Positions 53,448 through 63,200 of a stretch of 64,000 bases of DNA are shown here, piece by piece. The notes under the pieces are model-generated. The model was not told the DNA's origin. It did not search any database and saw nothing but the letters and a program-made list of their open reading frames with translations. The position numbers and the translations under genes were made by a program. This DNA is from Ruegeria_C sp041537925 (GTDB lineage Bacteria > Pseudomonadota > Alphaproteobacteria > Rhodobacterales > Rhodobacteraceae), in assembly GCF_041537925.1 (NCBI RefSeq), contig NZ_JBGOSH010000004.1, positions 1 through 64,000 of the forward strand. Direction: 5' to 3'. The first letter of the stretch is position 1. Each line of letters opens with the position of its first letter.

Positions 53448-54079
53448 TGACATCGAAATCCACCCGCGCCCGCGAGATTTGCGCGCTGGCACCTATCGTT
53501 CCGGTACTGGTGGTCGATGACCTGGCCCACGCCGCTCCGCTGGCGCAGGCTTTGGTAGCGGGCGGTCTGCCCGCGCTTGAGGTGACCCTGCGCACACCGG
53601 TGGCGCTTGATGTGATCCACGCCATGGCGCAGGTCTCCGGTGGCGTGGTTGGCGCGGGCACGCTGGTCACCCCTGAGGATGTACGTGCTGCCAAGGCGGC
53701 GGGTGCACAATTCGGGGTCTCTCCGGGTGCGACCGATGCTTTGATTGCGGCCTGCGAGGCCGAGAACTTGCCATTGCTGCCAGGGGCCGCCACAGCCAGC
53801 GAGGCGATGCGCCTGCTGGAGGCGGGCTATGACATGCTCAAATTCTTCCCTGCCGAGGCCTCGGGTGGGGCACCTGCGCTGAAGGCCATCGGCGCGCCGC
53901 TGCCGCAGATCTCATTCTGTCCGACGGGCGGCGTTTCAACGGCCAACGCCGAAAGCTATTTGTCACTGTCCAACGTGGTCTGTGCCGGGGGCAGTTGGGT
54001 GGCCCCAAAGGATAAGGTTCAGACCGGTGACTGGGCCGGAATCGAGGCACTGGCCCGCGAGGCGGCTGCCTTGGGCTGA
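53447..54079 (+). CDS. eda: KDPG aldolase
   Basis: 2-dehydro-3-deoxyphosphogluconate aldolase (210 residues), which splits KDPG to pyruvate and glyceraldehyde-3-phosphate. The Schiff-base lysine is in YDMLKFFPAEASGG near residue 131; the catalytic glutamate lies in ALEVTLRTPVAL. The ATG overlaps the edd stop, so the three Entner-Doudoroff genes are tightly coupled. A perfect hairpin covers its stop codon and that of the convergent ABC exporter. Confidence 0.96.
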   Translation: MTSKSTRAREICALAPIVPVLVVDDLAHAAPLAQALVAGGLPALEVTLRTPVALDVIHAMAQVSGGVVGAGTLVTPEDVRAAKAAGAQFGVSPGATDALIAACEAENLPLLPGAATASEAMRLLEAGYDMLKFFPAEASGGAPALKAIGAPLPQISFCPTGGVSTANAESYLSLSNVVCAGGSWVAPKDKVQTGDWAGIEALAREAAALG

Positions 54080-54093
54080 GAGCGCCTCAGCCC
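54073..54093. terminator. hairpin across the convergent stop codons of eda and the ABC exporter
   Basis: GGGCTGAG / CTCAGCCC (54073-54080 and 54086-54093, loop AGCGC) is a perfect 8-bp stem. The eda stop (TGA 54077-54079) and the exporter stop (54087-54089) both lie inside its arms, so one symmetrical structure could end both transcripts. No T-run follows on either strand. Confidence 0.6.
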
Positions 54094-55943
54094 GCAAATC
54101 TGTTCACCATGCGCCGGAACCAGGTTTCCTTGGGCGCGTCGAGATGCGGCGCCCTCGGGGTCAGCGCCGCGACGCCTGCCTGGTCCACAACCGTCAACCC
54201 GTCCTGGAATTGCAGCCGGTAAAGATCCGCATAGATGCCACCACGCGCCAGCAATTCGTCATGGCTGCCGTGATCGACCACGCGTCCGCGATCCATCACA
54301 ACGATCTTGTCGGCGTTGCGGATGGTCGATAGCCGGTGTGCTATCACGATGGTCGTACGCCCGCCGGACAGCCGATCAAGCGCCTGCTGAACCACTTTTT
54401 CCGATTGTGCGTCCAGCGCGCTGGTTGCTTCGTCCAGCAGAAGGATCGGCGTGTCGCGCAGCAGGGCGCGAGCGATCACCACCCGCTGGCGCTGACCTCC
54501 CGACAGGGCCGAACCGCGTGGGCCGACTTGCGTATCCAGACCGTTGGCCAGCTTGGGGATGAAATCCGCCACATGGGCCGCTTTCAGAACCTCCTGCAGG
54601 TCGTCGTCGGACACGTCGGTCCGACCCAGCAGGATGTTTTCGCGCACCGATTCGTCGAACAGAAGCGCGTCCTGCGTCACCACCGCAAAAAGCCCACGCA
54701 GGTCAGGAAAGCTCATCTCGCTGACAGGCACGCCACCAACGGTCACCGCGCCCTGCGCAGGATCGACCAGCCGGGTCAGCACGTTGAAAACAGTCGATTT
54801 CCCAGCCCCCGATGCGCCCACCAGCGCTGTGGTCTCGCCCGGCTCGGCCACCAACGACAGATCGCGCAGAACCTGCGCGTCACCATAGCTGAGCGAGACG
54901 TTGTCCAGTTCCACACCCGGACGGCCTTTGGGCGCGGGTTTCGGGTTGGTGGGTGGCAGCAGCTTTACTGGCGCATCCATCAGTTCCTTGACCCGCTCAA
55001 GTGCCGCGGCGGCGGCCTGCCACTTTCCGCTCATCGCTGCTATGCGCCGCGCTGGGTCGAAGGCCAGACCGATTGCGGTGAAGAAGCTCATGAACTGACC
55101 GACGGTCTTTTCACCGCTGATAATTTCGGTCCCGCCATAAAGCAGCACGCCCATAAAGCCGACACCGGCCATCACGTCGACCAACGCGGTGATCGAGGCG
55201 GTACCTATCGTCGACTTAATGCCCGCGCGGACAAATTTTTCGTTGCCTGCGGCAAAGCGACCGACCTGGTACTCTTCGAGGCTGTTCAGCTTTACCGGGG
55301 TGATCCCGTGAAAGGTCTCGTCCAGCCGTACTGCAAGCGATGCGCCAAGGTCACGGACCTTCGCGGCCTGTTTTCTGACATAACGCTGAGCTGCACCGAT
55401 CGGCAGGAATGTCAGCGGAATGCCCACCAGCATGATCAGCGTCCAGACCACATCCACATTCATCGCAACGCCCAGCAATACGAAAAGAGAAATCAGGTTC
55501 TTGCCCATGCCGGTGATGATCATCTGCCAGACCGAGTTGACCGATCCGACATCGGTCTGAACGCGCTGGATCAGGTAGCCGGGGGGATGGACCTGATGAA
55601 AGGACGTATCCTGCCGTACCATCTTCGTCAGCATGTCGACACGTAGATTCGCCGCCATTTTCTGGGACACCCGCGCCAGAAGTATCTTCTGAGCGACACC
55701 GGCAAGCCCGCGTGTGGTGAAGATAAGGAAGAACACCACGCTGACCCAGACCAGCGCGTCTTCGTTGCCCTGAACGAAGACCTTGTCGAACATCGGTTGC
55801 ATCATGTAGCTGAGCGCACCGACCATGCTGCCTTCGATGAACATGAAGATCGAGGCTGCCACCAATATCCAGCGATACCGCCGCAGGTAGTCCGTCCAGA
55901 CCCACGCGATGAGTTCGCGGGCGGTATATGCTGGTTTGCTCAT
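54087..55943 (-). CDS. MsbA-like ABC exporter
   Basis: A half-size ABC exporter (618 residues): six transmembrane helices in residues about 20-310, then an ATPase domain. Walker A is VGASGAGKSTVFNVL, the signature is LSGGQRQRVVIARALL, and Walker B is ILLLDEATSALD. It resembles MsbA and related lipid or multidrug exporters; whether it flips lipid A cannot be told, as no lipid A gene lies nearby. The ATG at 55943 begins MSKPAYTARELIAWVW; 14 earlier codons are rejected as a non-conserved extension. It probably works as a homodimer. Confidence 0.9.
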   Translation of the reverse strand: MSKPAYTARELIAWVWTDYLRRYRWILVAASIFMFIEGSMVGALSYMMQPMFDKVFVQGNEDALVWVSVVFFLIFTTRGLAGVAQKILLARVSQKMAANLRVDMLTKMVRQDTSFHQVHPPGYLIQRVQTDVGSVNSVWQMIITGMGKNLISLFVLLGVAMNVDVVWTLIMLVGIPLTFLPIGAAQRYVRKQAAKVRDLGASLAVRLDETFHGITPVKLNSLEEYQVGRFAAGNEKFVRAGIKSTIGTASITALVDVMAGVGFMGVLLYGGTEIISGEKTVGQFMSFFTAIGLAFDPARRIAAMSGKWQAAAAALERVKELMDAPVKLLPPTNPKPAPKGRPGVELDNVSLSYGDAQVLRDLSLVAEPGETTALVGASGAGKSTVFNVLTRLVDPAQGAVTVGGVPVSEMSFPDLRGLFAVVTQDALLFDESVRENILLGRTDVSDDDLQEVLKAAHVADFIPKLANGLDTQVGPRGSALSGGQRQRVVIARALLRDTPILLLDEATSALDAQSEKVVQQALDRLSGGRTTIVIAHRLSTIRNADKIVVMDRGRVVDHGSHDELLARGGIYADLYRLQFQDGLTVVDQAGVAALTPRAPHLDAPKETWFRRMVNRFAG

Positions 55944-56093
55944 GGCGCGGCCTTGTGCGGGAGGGGGAAGGGGAATGACGTGCAATTGGTCATGACGCGC
56001 TCATTTAAGCAGGTGGTGGGCACGTTGCAAGCTGTTGGGGCGGCAGGTCGGGTATCGGTTAGACACGTCGCTGCAATGTCACATGCGACCGGG

Positions 56094-56276
56094 CTAAGTG
56101 CTTCTCCAGTCTCGCAGGCGCGAAATGGCGTGGTTGAGCAGGGCCGCCAATACCAGCACCGAGACCAACCCATAAAGTGCCCAGATCACAATGAAAATCC
56201 ATGTCAGATTGATCCCGCCCATGATCAGGGCGGCCAGCGTGTAATCCGGTGCGCGTGGTATCCTGTGATCGTCCAT
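56094..56276 (-). CDS. 60-residue two-helix membrane protein
   Basis: A short protein with two probable transmembrane segments (TLAALIMGGINLTWIFIVIW and LVSVLVLAALLNHAI) and a charged N-terminus MDDHRIPRAPD. The frame is closed just before the ATG, and the ribosome site is weak. It sits between the aminotransferase gene and the ABC exporter on the same strand. No family is recognised; similar short proteins may exist in related species. A chance ORF is possible but the clean hydrophobic pattern argues for a gene. Confidence 0.6.
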   Translation of the reverse strand: MDDHRIPRAPDYTLAALIMGGINLTWIFIVIWALYGLVSVLVLAALLNHAISRLRDWRST

Positions 56277-56323
56277 GCCGGTCCGGACCGTCTGTTTCGA
56301 TAGCTGCCGGATGATCCACGATA

Positions 56324-57433
56324 TCAGCCCTTGGCGGCGCAGTCCAATGCGCGGGGCAGGGCGGCGGCAAAGGCGTCCAGATCGGCCTCTGTCCCGCAGC
56401 TGATGCGTATGCAGCGGTTCTGCGGTGCCGAAAACGGCATGCGGACAAAAATGCCAAGTTCGATTAGGTTATCCAGCACGCGCTTTGCAAAATCGGCGTC
56501 ACGCCCGCAATCGATGGCCACAAAATTGGCGGCGGAGGGCAGCGGCGACAGCCCGTTTTCGCGTGCAATATCCTCGATCCGCATACGCGACGCTGCGATC
56601 AATGCGGTGACATCAGACAGCCAGTCCTGATCTTCCAGCGCGGCAAGCGCTGCAATCTGGGCCGAGCGGTTCATGCCAAAGTGATTCCGCACCTTGTTAA
56701 AGGCCGCAATCAGCTCTGGAGCGCCGATCGCATAACCGACGCGCGCGCCTGCCAACCCGTGTGCCTTGGAAAAGGTTCGCATGCGGACCACCCGCGGATC
56801 ATCCGCGGCAATCGGCATCGCGGTGCCTTCGGGGGCGCATTCGATATAGGCCTCGTCCAGCACCAGCAGCGTGCCCTCGGGCAGATGTTCCATCGCCGCA
56901 TCGATCTGCGCGCCAGAATGCCAACTGCCCATAGGATTGTCGGGATTGGCCAGATAAACCAGTTTGGCCCCGGTCTCGGCGGCCTTGCGAAACAGCGCTT
57001 CGGGGTCCTCATGATCGTCGCGATAGGGCACTTTGTGCAGTGCACCCCCAAATCCTGCCACATGGTAGTTGAAGGTGGGATAGGCCCCGTCGGAGGTCAC
57101 CACCGCATCACCGGGCCCGACCATCAGGCGTACCAGATAGCCCAACAGGCTGTCGATTCCTTCGCCGACCACGATGTTTCCGGGGGTAACCCCGTGATGG
57201 GCGGCCAGCGCTTGGCGCAGATCGTGGTTCTCCGGGTCGCCATACATCCACAAGGACGCGGCGCTGTCCTGAAGCGCGGCAATCGCCTTGGGCGAGGGGC
57301 CGAACACGTTCTCATTGGCACCGATCCGCGCCGCAAAAGCGTCACCTCGCGCCCGCTCCTGCGTTTCAGGGCCCACAAATGGGACAGTTGCGGGCAGGGA
57401 ACAAGCAAGCGGGGTATAGCGCGGATAGGTCAT
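56324..57433 (-). CDS. HisC-like PLP aminotransferase
   Basis: A class I/II aminotransferase of 369 residues, nearest to histidinol-phosphate aminotransferase. The PLP lysine is K223 in RTFSKAHGLAGARVGYA. IGANENVFGPSPKAIAAL is the N-terminal substrate region, and VYLANPDNPMGSWHS and VLDEAYIECAP are the cofactor blocks. The final arginine (CIRISCGTEADLDAF) is conserved. It may make histidinol phosphate or transaminate aromatic amino acids; no other his genes are near. The start at 57433 is divergent from the propeller gene by about 100 nt. Confidence 0.87.
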   Translation of the reverse strand: MTYPRYTPLACSLPATVPFVGPETQERARGDAFAARIGANENVFGPSPKAIAALQDSAASLWMYGDPENHDLRQALAAHHGVTPGNIVVGEGIDSLLGYLVRLMVGPGDAVVTSDGAYPTFNYHVAGFGGALHKVPYRDDHEDPEALFRKAAETGAKLVYLANPDNPMGSWHSGAQIDAAMEHLPEGTLLVLDEAYIECAPEGTAMPIAADDPRVVRMRTFSKAHGLAGARVGYAIGAPELIAAFNKVRNHFGMNRSAQIAALAALEDQDWLSDVTALIAASRMRIEDIARENGLSPLPSAANFVAIDCGRDADFAKRVLDNLIELGIFVRMPFSAPQNRCIRISCGTEADLDAFAAALPRALDCAAKG

Positions 57434-57536
57434 GGCGGCAGATAAGCGGATCAACAGGGCCGGAACAAGTCTTGCGTCGGTGCGGGGCTTGGATCAATAC
57501 TTGCAAAACGGGAACAAAGTCAGAATAGGAATCGGA

Positions 57537-58613
57537 ATGCGTGTGTTGTTGCTGCTGGTTGCGATTGCCGCCGCTTACCTGCTGTTCTGGCCGATCCCGC
57601 TGCAACCGGTGGCCAATAAACTGCCCGAGCCGCCCGATTTCGCTGGTGATTTTGCGGTCAACACCGCGTTGGACAAGGCCGAGAAGGTCTTGCTGCCGGA
57701 TGGAGAGCTGGGCCCCGAGGATATCGCGGTCACCCCTCAGGGCCATGTCTATACCGCGAGCCTGTCAGGTGATCTGTTCCGCATCGATGGGGCCGCGCCA
57801 GAGCGGGTCGATCAACTAAGCGGGCGACCGCTTGGCCTGAAGGCGGGGCCTGATGGTGCGCTCTATATCGCTGACAGCTTTCGCGGCCTGACCCGCTGGT
57901 CCGGTCCCGGCAGATTGGAAATGCTGGTCTCAGAGATTGACGGCGCGCCAGTGATCTATGCCAACAACCTTGATGTGGCGCGCGACGGGACGGTCTATTT
58001 CTCGAACTCAACCGACCGGTTCGATCCTGAGACGATGGGGGGTACGAAACTCACTTCGGTGATGACGATCTGGGAGCAGTCCGATACCGGCTATGTCGCC
58101 CGTCGCGATCCCGATGGAACAGTCGAGAAAATCGCCGAAGGTCTCGTCTATACCAATGGTGTGGCTCTGTCGCCGGAAGAGGATTTCCTGCTGATCGCCG
58201 AAACCGGGCGCGCGCGCGTGCATCGGCTTTGGCTCAAGGGGGACAGGGCCGGGCAGCAAGAAGTGTTTCTGGATAACCTGCCGGGCTATCCGGACAATCT
58301 CAAGGCGCAGGGCGATGGCACCTATTGGCTGGCCTTTGCCAGCCCGCGCGCGCCTTCGGAAAAACTGCTGCCCTACCCGTTCCTGCGCAAGGTGGTCTGG
58401 CGGCTTGGTCCCTGGGTGCGCCCGGCGCCAGTCCATCGCGGCATGGTGATCCAGTTCGACGGCGACGGAACGCTCCTGCACAATCTTCAGGACCCCGACG
58501 GGCGGCTGGGCGTCACCACAAGCGCCAGGCAGGTAGGTGACATGTTTTATGTCATGACCCTGTCCTCGCCCTGGTTCGCACGTATGCCGGTGACCGACCT
58601 GCCGCCGCGTTAG
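57537..58613 (+). CDS. strictosidine-synthase/SMP-30-like beta-propeller protein
   Basis: A six-bladed beta-propeller protein (358 residues) with an N-terminal membrane anchor (VLLLLVAIAAAYLLFWPIPL). It matches the strictosidine synthase-like group (adipocyte membrane protein type): LGPEDIAVTPQGHVYTAS, GRPLGLKAGPDGALYIADSF, YTNGVALSPEEDFLLIAETG and NLPGYPDNLKAQGDGTYWLA. Relatives hydrolyse lactones or organophosphates, so a lactonase role is possible but not shown. AGGA lies 8 nt before the ATG at 57537; 35 earlier in-frame codons run into the divergent gene's start and are rejected. Confidence 0.85.
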   Translation: MRVLLLLVAIAAAYLLFWPIPLQPVANKLPEPPDFAGDFAVNTALDKAEKVLLPDGELGPEDIAVTPQGHVYTASLSGDLFRIDGAAPERVDQLSGRPLGLKAGPDGALYIADSFRGLTRWSGPGRLEMLVSEIDGAPVIYANNLDVARDGTVYFSNSTDRFDPETMGGTKLTSVMTIWEQSDTGYVARRDPDGTVEKIAEGLVYTNGVALSPEEDFLLIAETGRARVHRLWLKGDRAGQQEVFLDNLPGYPDNLKAQGDGTYWLAFASPRAPSEKLLPYPFLRKVVWRLGPWVRPAPVHRGMVIQFDGDGTLLHNLQDPDGRLGVTTSARQVGDMFYVMTLSSPWFARMPVTDLPPR

Positions 58614-58672
58614 AATGGACCGACGCGCTTGGGCCGCGCATAGTGGCACCGAACTGAACCGGAGGGATCGAG

Positions 58673-59455
58673 ATGGCACGCGTATCGGTAGAGTATGAAA
58701 ACCACGTGGCGCATGTCACGCTAACCCGTGGCGACAAGCGAAACGCGCTGGACGACGCGATGTTCAAGGCCATCGTCGCCGCCGGTCAGGAGGTGGCCGT
58801 CTCGGACGCGCGCGCCGTGGTGCTGTCGGGCGAGGGCAACAGCTTTTGCGCTGGTCTGGACGTGGCGAGTTTCGCACAACTGGCCGGGCGCGACACCGAA
58901 GCCTACATAAATGCCCGAGACTTCGGCGATGCCAACGAGCCGCAGGAGGTCGCGCTGGCTTGGCGACGGGTGCAGGTGCCGGTGATCGCCGCCTTGCAGG
59001 GAGCGGTCTATGGTGGCGGTCTGCAACTTGCACTGGGCGCTGATATCCGTATTGCCGCCCCGGATACCAAGCTGGCGATCATGGAAATGAAATGGGGCCT
59101 GATCCCCGATATGGGCGGTATGGTGCTGCTGCCGCCTCTGATGCGCTCGGACGCGCTGCGCCAGATGACCTACACCGCCCGCCCGGTCTCGGCCGAACGC
59201 GGCGTGGAGTGGGGACTGGTGACCGAGATCCATGACGATCCACTGGCGGCAGCACGCGCGCTGGCTGAGGAGATCGCCGGAAAATCACCTTCCGCCATCC
59301 GGGCGGCCAAGCGGCTGATTGATCTGTCGGAACGGGCCGGGCGCGCTGATGTGCTATTGGCCGAAAGTGCCGAGCAGCTTGCGCTGATCGGCAAACCCGA
59401 TCAGATGGAGGTCATCGCGGCCAACATGCAGGGCCGCAAGCCCGATTTCAAATAA
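58673..59455 (+). CDS. enoyl-CoA hydratase/isomerase family protein
   Basis: A crotonase-fold protein (260 residues). The oxyanion-hole segments are VVLSGEGNSFCAGLDVASF and ALQGAVYGGGLQLALGADIRIA, and the third catalytic block is MEMKWGLIPDMGGMVLLPPL. It could hydrate or isomerise acyl-CoA; the precise substrate is not clear. GGAGGG precedes the ATG. It is followed 12 nt later by the VOC gene, probably one operon. Confidence 0.9.
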   Translation: MARVSVEYENHVAHVTLTRGDKRNALDDAMFKAIVAAGQEVAVSDARAVVLSGEGNSFCAGLDVASFAQLAGRDTEAYINARDFGDANEPQEVALAWRRVQVPVIAALQGAVYGGGLQLALGADIRIAAPDTKLAIMEMKWGLIPDMGGMVLLPPLMRSDALRQMTYTARPVSAERGVEWGLVTEIHDDPLAAARALAEEIAGKSPSAIRAAKRLIDLSERAGRADVLLAESAEQLALIGKPDQMEVIAANMQGRKPDFK

Positions 59456-59466
59456 GGACTCCTGCG

Positions 59467-59832
59467 ATGCAGCCGCCACTGTCGCGTCTGGTGCTTTACA
59501 CAAAGCGCATGGATGCGATGGCCATGTTCTATGAAACCCATTTTGGATATCGCACCGTGCGGCGGGCTGATGTTCGGATCGTTGAGCTGGTCCCGCCCGG
59601 TTCGGGCATACACCTGATGCTGCACCCGGCGGGCAAGGGCACGCGCGAGGGGCAGGTGGGGATCAAGCTGGTCTTTGATGTGTCGGATGTGGCTGCGTTT
59701 TGCGCGCAAGCTCGGGAGCGAGGTCTGGAATTCGGCCCGATTCACGCGGCGGATGGCTATGCGTTCTCCAATGCCAAGGACCCGTCGAAAAACACGATCT
59801 CGGTGTCCAGCCGCGCCTTTGCTGGGCGCTAG
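59467..59832 (+). CDS. VOC/glyoxalase-fold protein
   Basis: A single vicinal-oxygen-chelate domain of 121 residues, with the paired beta-alpha-beta modules (RLVLYTKRMDAMAMFYETHFGY and VGIKLVFDVSDVAAFCAQA). The metal-site pattern is not fully clear (candidate His/Glu in HLMLHPAG and VELVPPG), so it may be a binding protein rather than an enzyme. It follows the crotonase gene, suggesting a linked acyl-CoA role. Its stop overlaps the convergent DUF1992 remnant by 4 nt. Confidence 0.85.
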   Translation: MQPPLSRLVLYTKRMDAMAMFYETHFGYRTVRRADVRIVELVPPGSGIHLMLHPAGKGTREGQVGIKLVFDVSDVAAFCAQARERGLEFGPIHAADGYAFSNAKDPSKNTISVSSRAFAGR

Positions 59833-60160
59833 CGCATGAAGCTGTGGCGCGCATCCCGCGCCATGTTATAGCGCATTTCCAGATCCGCGATCCTTGCCAT
59901 CGCCCCTTTGCGCGCCTCGAGGTCGGACAGCCGGGCATAGTCCGCCCGCGCGGTATCCTGTCCTTTCTTGAGTGAGAACTCCTCCGTCAGAAGGCACGCC
60001 TGCGCTATGATCCGATGGTCCGCAGCCAGCGCCGGGTCACTCATCGCCTCGCCCGAGCGATCGGGCAGGGGCTGGCCTTTGCCCGCTGCCCCTCAAGCTG
60101 GCCCTCGGCCTTAGCCTTGAGAATCCGACGCTCGGCGAGATTTCGTGTGGACCGTGTTAT
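59829..60160 (-). pseudogene. frameshifted DUF1992 (DnaJC28/YhdN-type) gene
   Basis: Two frames joined by one missing base rebuild a whole DUF1992 protein. The upstream frame reads LAERRILKAKAEGQLEG; the downstream frame reads GKGQPLPDRSGEAMSDPAL and then HRIIAQACLLTEEFSLKKG to the stop. Adding one G to the run GGGG (60089-60092 on the plus strand shows CCCC) gives EGQLEGAAGKGQPL, which aligns without gaps to E. coli YhdN (KGEFDNLAGSGEPL). The upstream frame has no ATG, GTG or TTG; an ATA at 60160 lies where the start should be, with AGG 8 nt before it. The intact 71-codon piece 59829-60044 would be called alone by most tools. A sequencing error is possible for the frameshift. Confidence 0.75.
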
Positions 60161-60175
60161 GCCTGCAACCTGGTG

Positions 60176-60206
60176 AAAAACCCCGCCGGGCGCGAGCGCG
60201 GCGAGG
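60176..60206 (-). terminator. rho-independent terminator of valS
   Basis: On the minus strand CCTCGCCG / CGGCGGGG forms an 8-bp stem (one G-T pair) with a GC-rich 10-nt loop, followed by TTTTT at 60180-60176. It starts 32 nt after the valS stop and lies just before the DUF1992 remnant. Confidence 0.8.
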
Positions 60207-60237
60207 TGAAATTTCCTTTTCGAAGCAGGAAGACCGA

Positions 60238-63200
60238 TCAGGCGATCTCGGCCAGTCGCGCCAGCGCCTCGTCCAGCCTGGCCTCTTCTTCTTCGCGGGC
60301 GGCGAGGTTGGCCTTGGCTTCTGCGACAACCTCTTCGGGGGCCGAGGCCACGAATTTGGGGTTGTTGAGACGCCCGCGCAGCCCGCCAAGTTCCTTGGCC
60401 AGCTTGCTCTTGGCTTTCTCCAGCCGTTCCTTTTCAGCACCGATATCGATGATGTCCGCCAGAGGCAGGCCAAAGGACGCACCTGGCGCTGCAATCGAGA
60501 TCGTGCCCTTGGGCAGTTCCTCTGCCGCTGTCAGGCTGTCGATCCGCGCCAGACGTTTGATCAGCGCCTCGTTGCGGTCCCACGCGGTCTGACCATGCGC
60601 GTCGATCTTGGTGACCAGCATGGGTACATAAAGCCCCGCTGGCACCCGCATCTGCTGACGCGCAGAGCGGGTGTTTTCGATCACTGAGATCACCCAGTTC
60701 ATCTCGCGGTCCGCCTCGGCATCGACCAGTTCAGTACCGTAAGTGGGCCAATCCGCATGAACGACCATCTTGGGCCGCGCGCCGGTCAGGCCCCAGAGCT
60801 CTTCGGTGACAAAGGGCATGATCGGGTGCAGCAGGACCATGCACTGATCCAGAACCCAGCGCATGGTGGCACGGGTTTCGGCCTGAGCCTCGGCGTCGTC
60901 ACCCTGTAGCAGCGGCTTGGACAGTTCCACATACCAGTCGCAGACCTTGCCCCAGACAAAGGCGTAAAGCCCGTTCGCCGCGTCGTTGAAGCGATAGCTC
61001 TCGAGTGCTGCGTCGACCTCTTCTCGCACGCGGGCGGTTTCGCCGATGATCCAGCGGTTCACGGCGGCCTTGGGCTTCAGATCGGTGATCGCAGCCTGCG
61101 GCACGGTGTCGGTGAAGACCTCGTTCATCTCAGCAAAGCGGACGGCATTCCACAGTTTGGTGCCGAAATTGCGATAGCCGGTGATGCGTTCCTTGCTGAG
61201 TTTCAGTACGCCACCGATCGCCGCCATCGAAGCATTGGTGAACCGCAACGCGTCGGCGCCGAACTCGTCCACGATCTCCAGAGGATCGATGACGTTGCCG
61301 GTGGTCTTGGACATCTTCTTGCCCTTCTCGTCACGGACGAGCTGGTGCAGGTAGACGGTGTGGAACGGGATCTGATCGACTAGGGCCAGTTGCATCATCA
61401 TCATCCGGGCGACCCAGAAGAACAGGATGTCGAATCCGGTGATCAGAACATCGGTCGGGAAGTAGCGCTCCAGCTCCTCGGTCTGTTCGGGCCAGCCAAG
61501 CGTGCCGATGGGCCAGAGGCCGGACGAGAACCAGGTGTCGAGAACGTCAGGGTCGCGCCAGACCGGATAGACCAGCTTGGTCGGGTCCTGTTCGACCGCG
61601 TACTGCGCGAGGCTTTCAGCGAATAGATGAATCGCCTCATGCTTGTCGGCAACCTCGACAACGCTTGCATGGCTCAGTGGGCTGGGAATATTGGCGTTGT
61701 CATCGAAGAATTTTTCGGTGACAGCCTCAAGGCTCGCCGCGCATTCCATGACATTGCCACGATGCAGCATGCCACCTTCGTTCAGCAGACGACCCAGTTC
61801 GACCAGATCAAGCTCGCCCTCGTTCTCGTCGCCTTTGAAATCTTCGGCGGACAAATCAAGACCATACCAGACCGGTATCTGATGCCCCCACCAGAGCTGG
61901 CGCGAGATGCACCAGGGCTCGATGTTTTCCAGCCAGTGGTAATAGGTTTTCTCGCCCGACTCGGGGATGATCTTGACCGTGCCGGCCCTGACCGCATCCA
62001 GCGCGGGGCCGACGACCCTTTCGGTGTCCACGAACCACTGGTCGGTGAACATGGGCTCGATCACAACTTTCGAGCGGTCGCCAAAGGGCTGCATGATCGG
62101 TTTGCTCTCGACCAGCGGTACAAGAGCAGCCGGATCGTCATCTTCGCTCAGCTTGGTGCCCAGCACCGGATTGTCCGCGCGGGTCATAACGGCCAGACCG
62201 TCGGCGGTGATCTCTTCGACAACTTTCGCACGCGCCTCGAACCGGTCAAGTCCGCGCAGGTGGTCGGGCACCAGATTGATCGCGTCGATCTCGTTCTCGG
62301 TGAACGCGCGCCCACGCGCGTAGTCCTGTGCTTTACCAGCCTCGACGGCATAAGGCGCGCCGTCACCCCGCATCGCTCCGCGCGTGTCCATCAGCCGGTA
62401 CATCGGAATGCCGCCGCGTTTGGCCACCATGCTATCGTTGAAATCATGCGCACCGGTGATCTTCACCGCGCCTGAGCCGAAATTCGGGTCCGGGTAATCA
62501 TCGGTGATGATCGGGATCTGGCGGCGGTGCTCTTTCGGGCCAACCGGGATTTCACACAGCTTGCCGATGATCTGCGCATAGCGCTCGTCCGAGGGATGAA
62601 CGGCCACCGCGCCGTCACCCAGCATCGTTTCGGGCCGCGTCGTGGCGATCGAGATATAGTCGCGCTCTTCCTCAAGCACGATATTCCCGTCCTCGTCCTT
62701 TTCCGCATAGGTATAGGTCTCGCCGCCCGCCAGCGGGTATTTGAAGTGCCACATATGGCCGGGCGTTTCGATGTTCTCGACTTCGAGGTCCGAGATCGCG
62801 GTTTCAAAATGCGGGTCCCAGTTGACCAGCCGCTTGCCGCGATAGATGTACTCTTGCTGGTACATCTCGACAAAGACCTTGATCACCGCGTCATGGAAAT
62901 TGGCCGAATTCTCGTGACCAGTGCGCGGATCGCCTGCTGCACCGGCCATGGTGAAGGCGTTGCGCGACCAGTCGCAGGATGCGCCCAGACGTTTCAGCTG
63001 TTCAATGATCGTGCCGCCGTATTCGCCCTTCCACTCCCAGACTTTTTCCAGGAATTTCTCGCGCCCCAACTCCCGTCGACCGGGCTGTTGGGTGGCGGCC
63101 AGCATCTTTTCCACCTGCATCTGCGTGGCGATGCCTGCGTGGTCCTGACCGGGTTGCCACAGCGTGTCGAAGCCGCGCATGCGGTGCCAGCGGATCAGGA

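Noticed and set aside
60111..60494. 127-codon open frame on the minus strand across the valS end
   Set aside because: It lies in another frame over the valS coiled coil and its terminator; the DUF1992 frames explain the region better.
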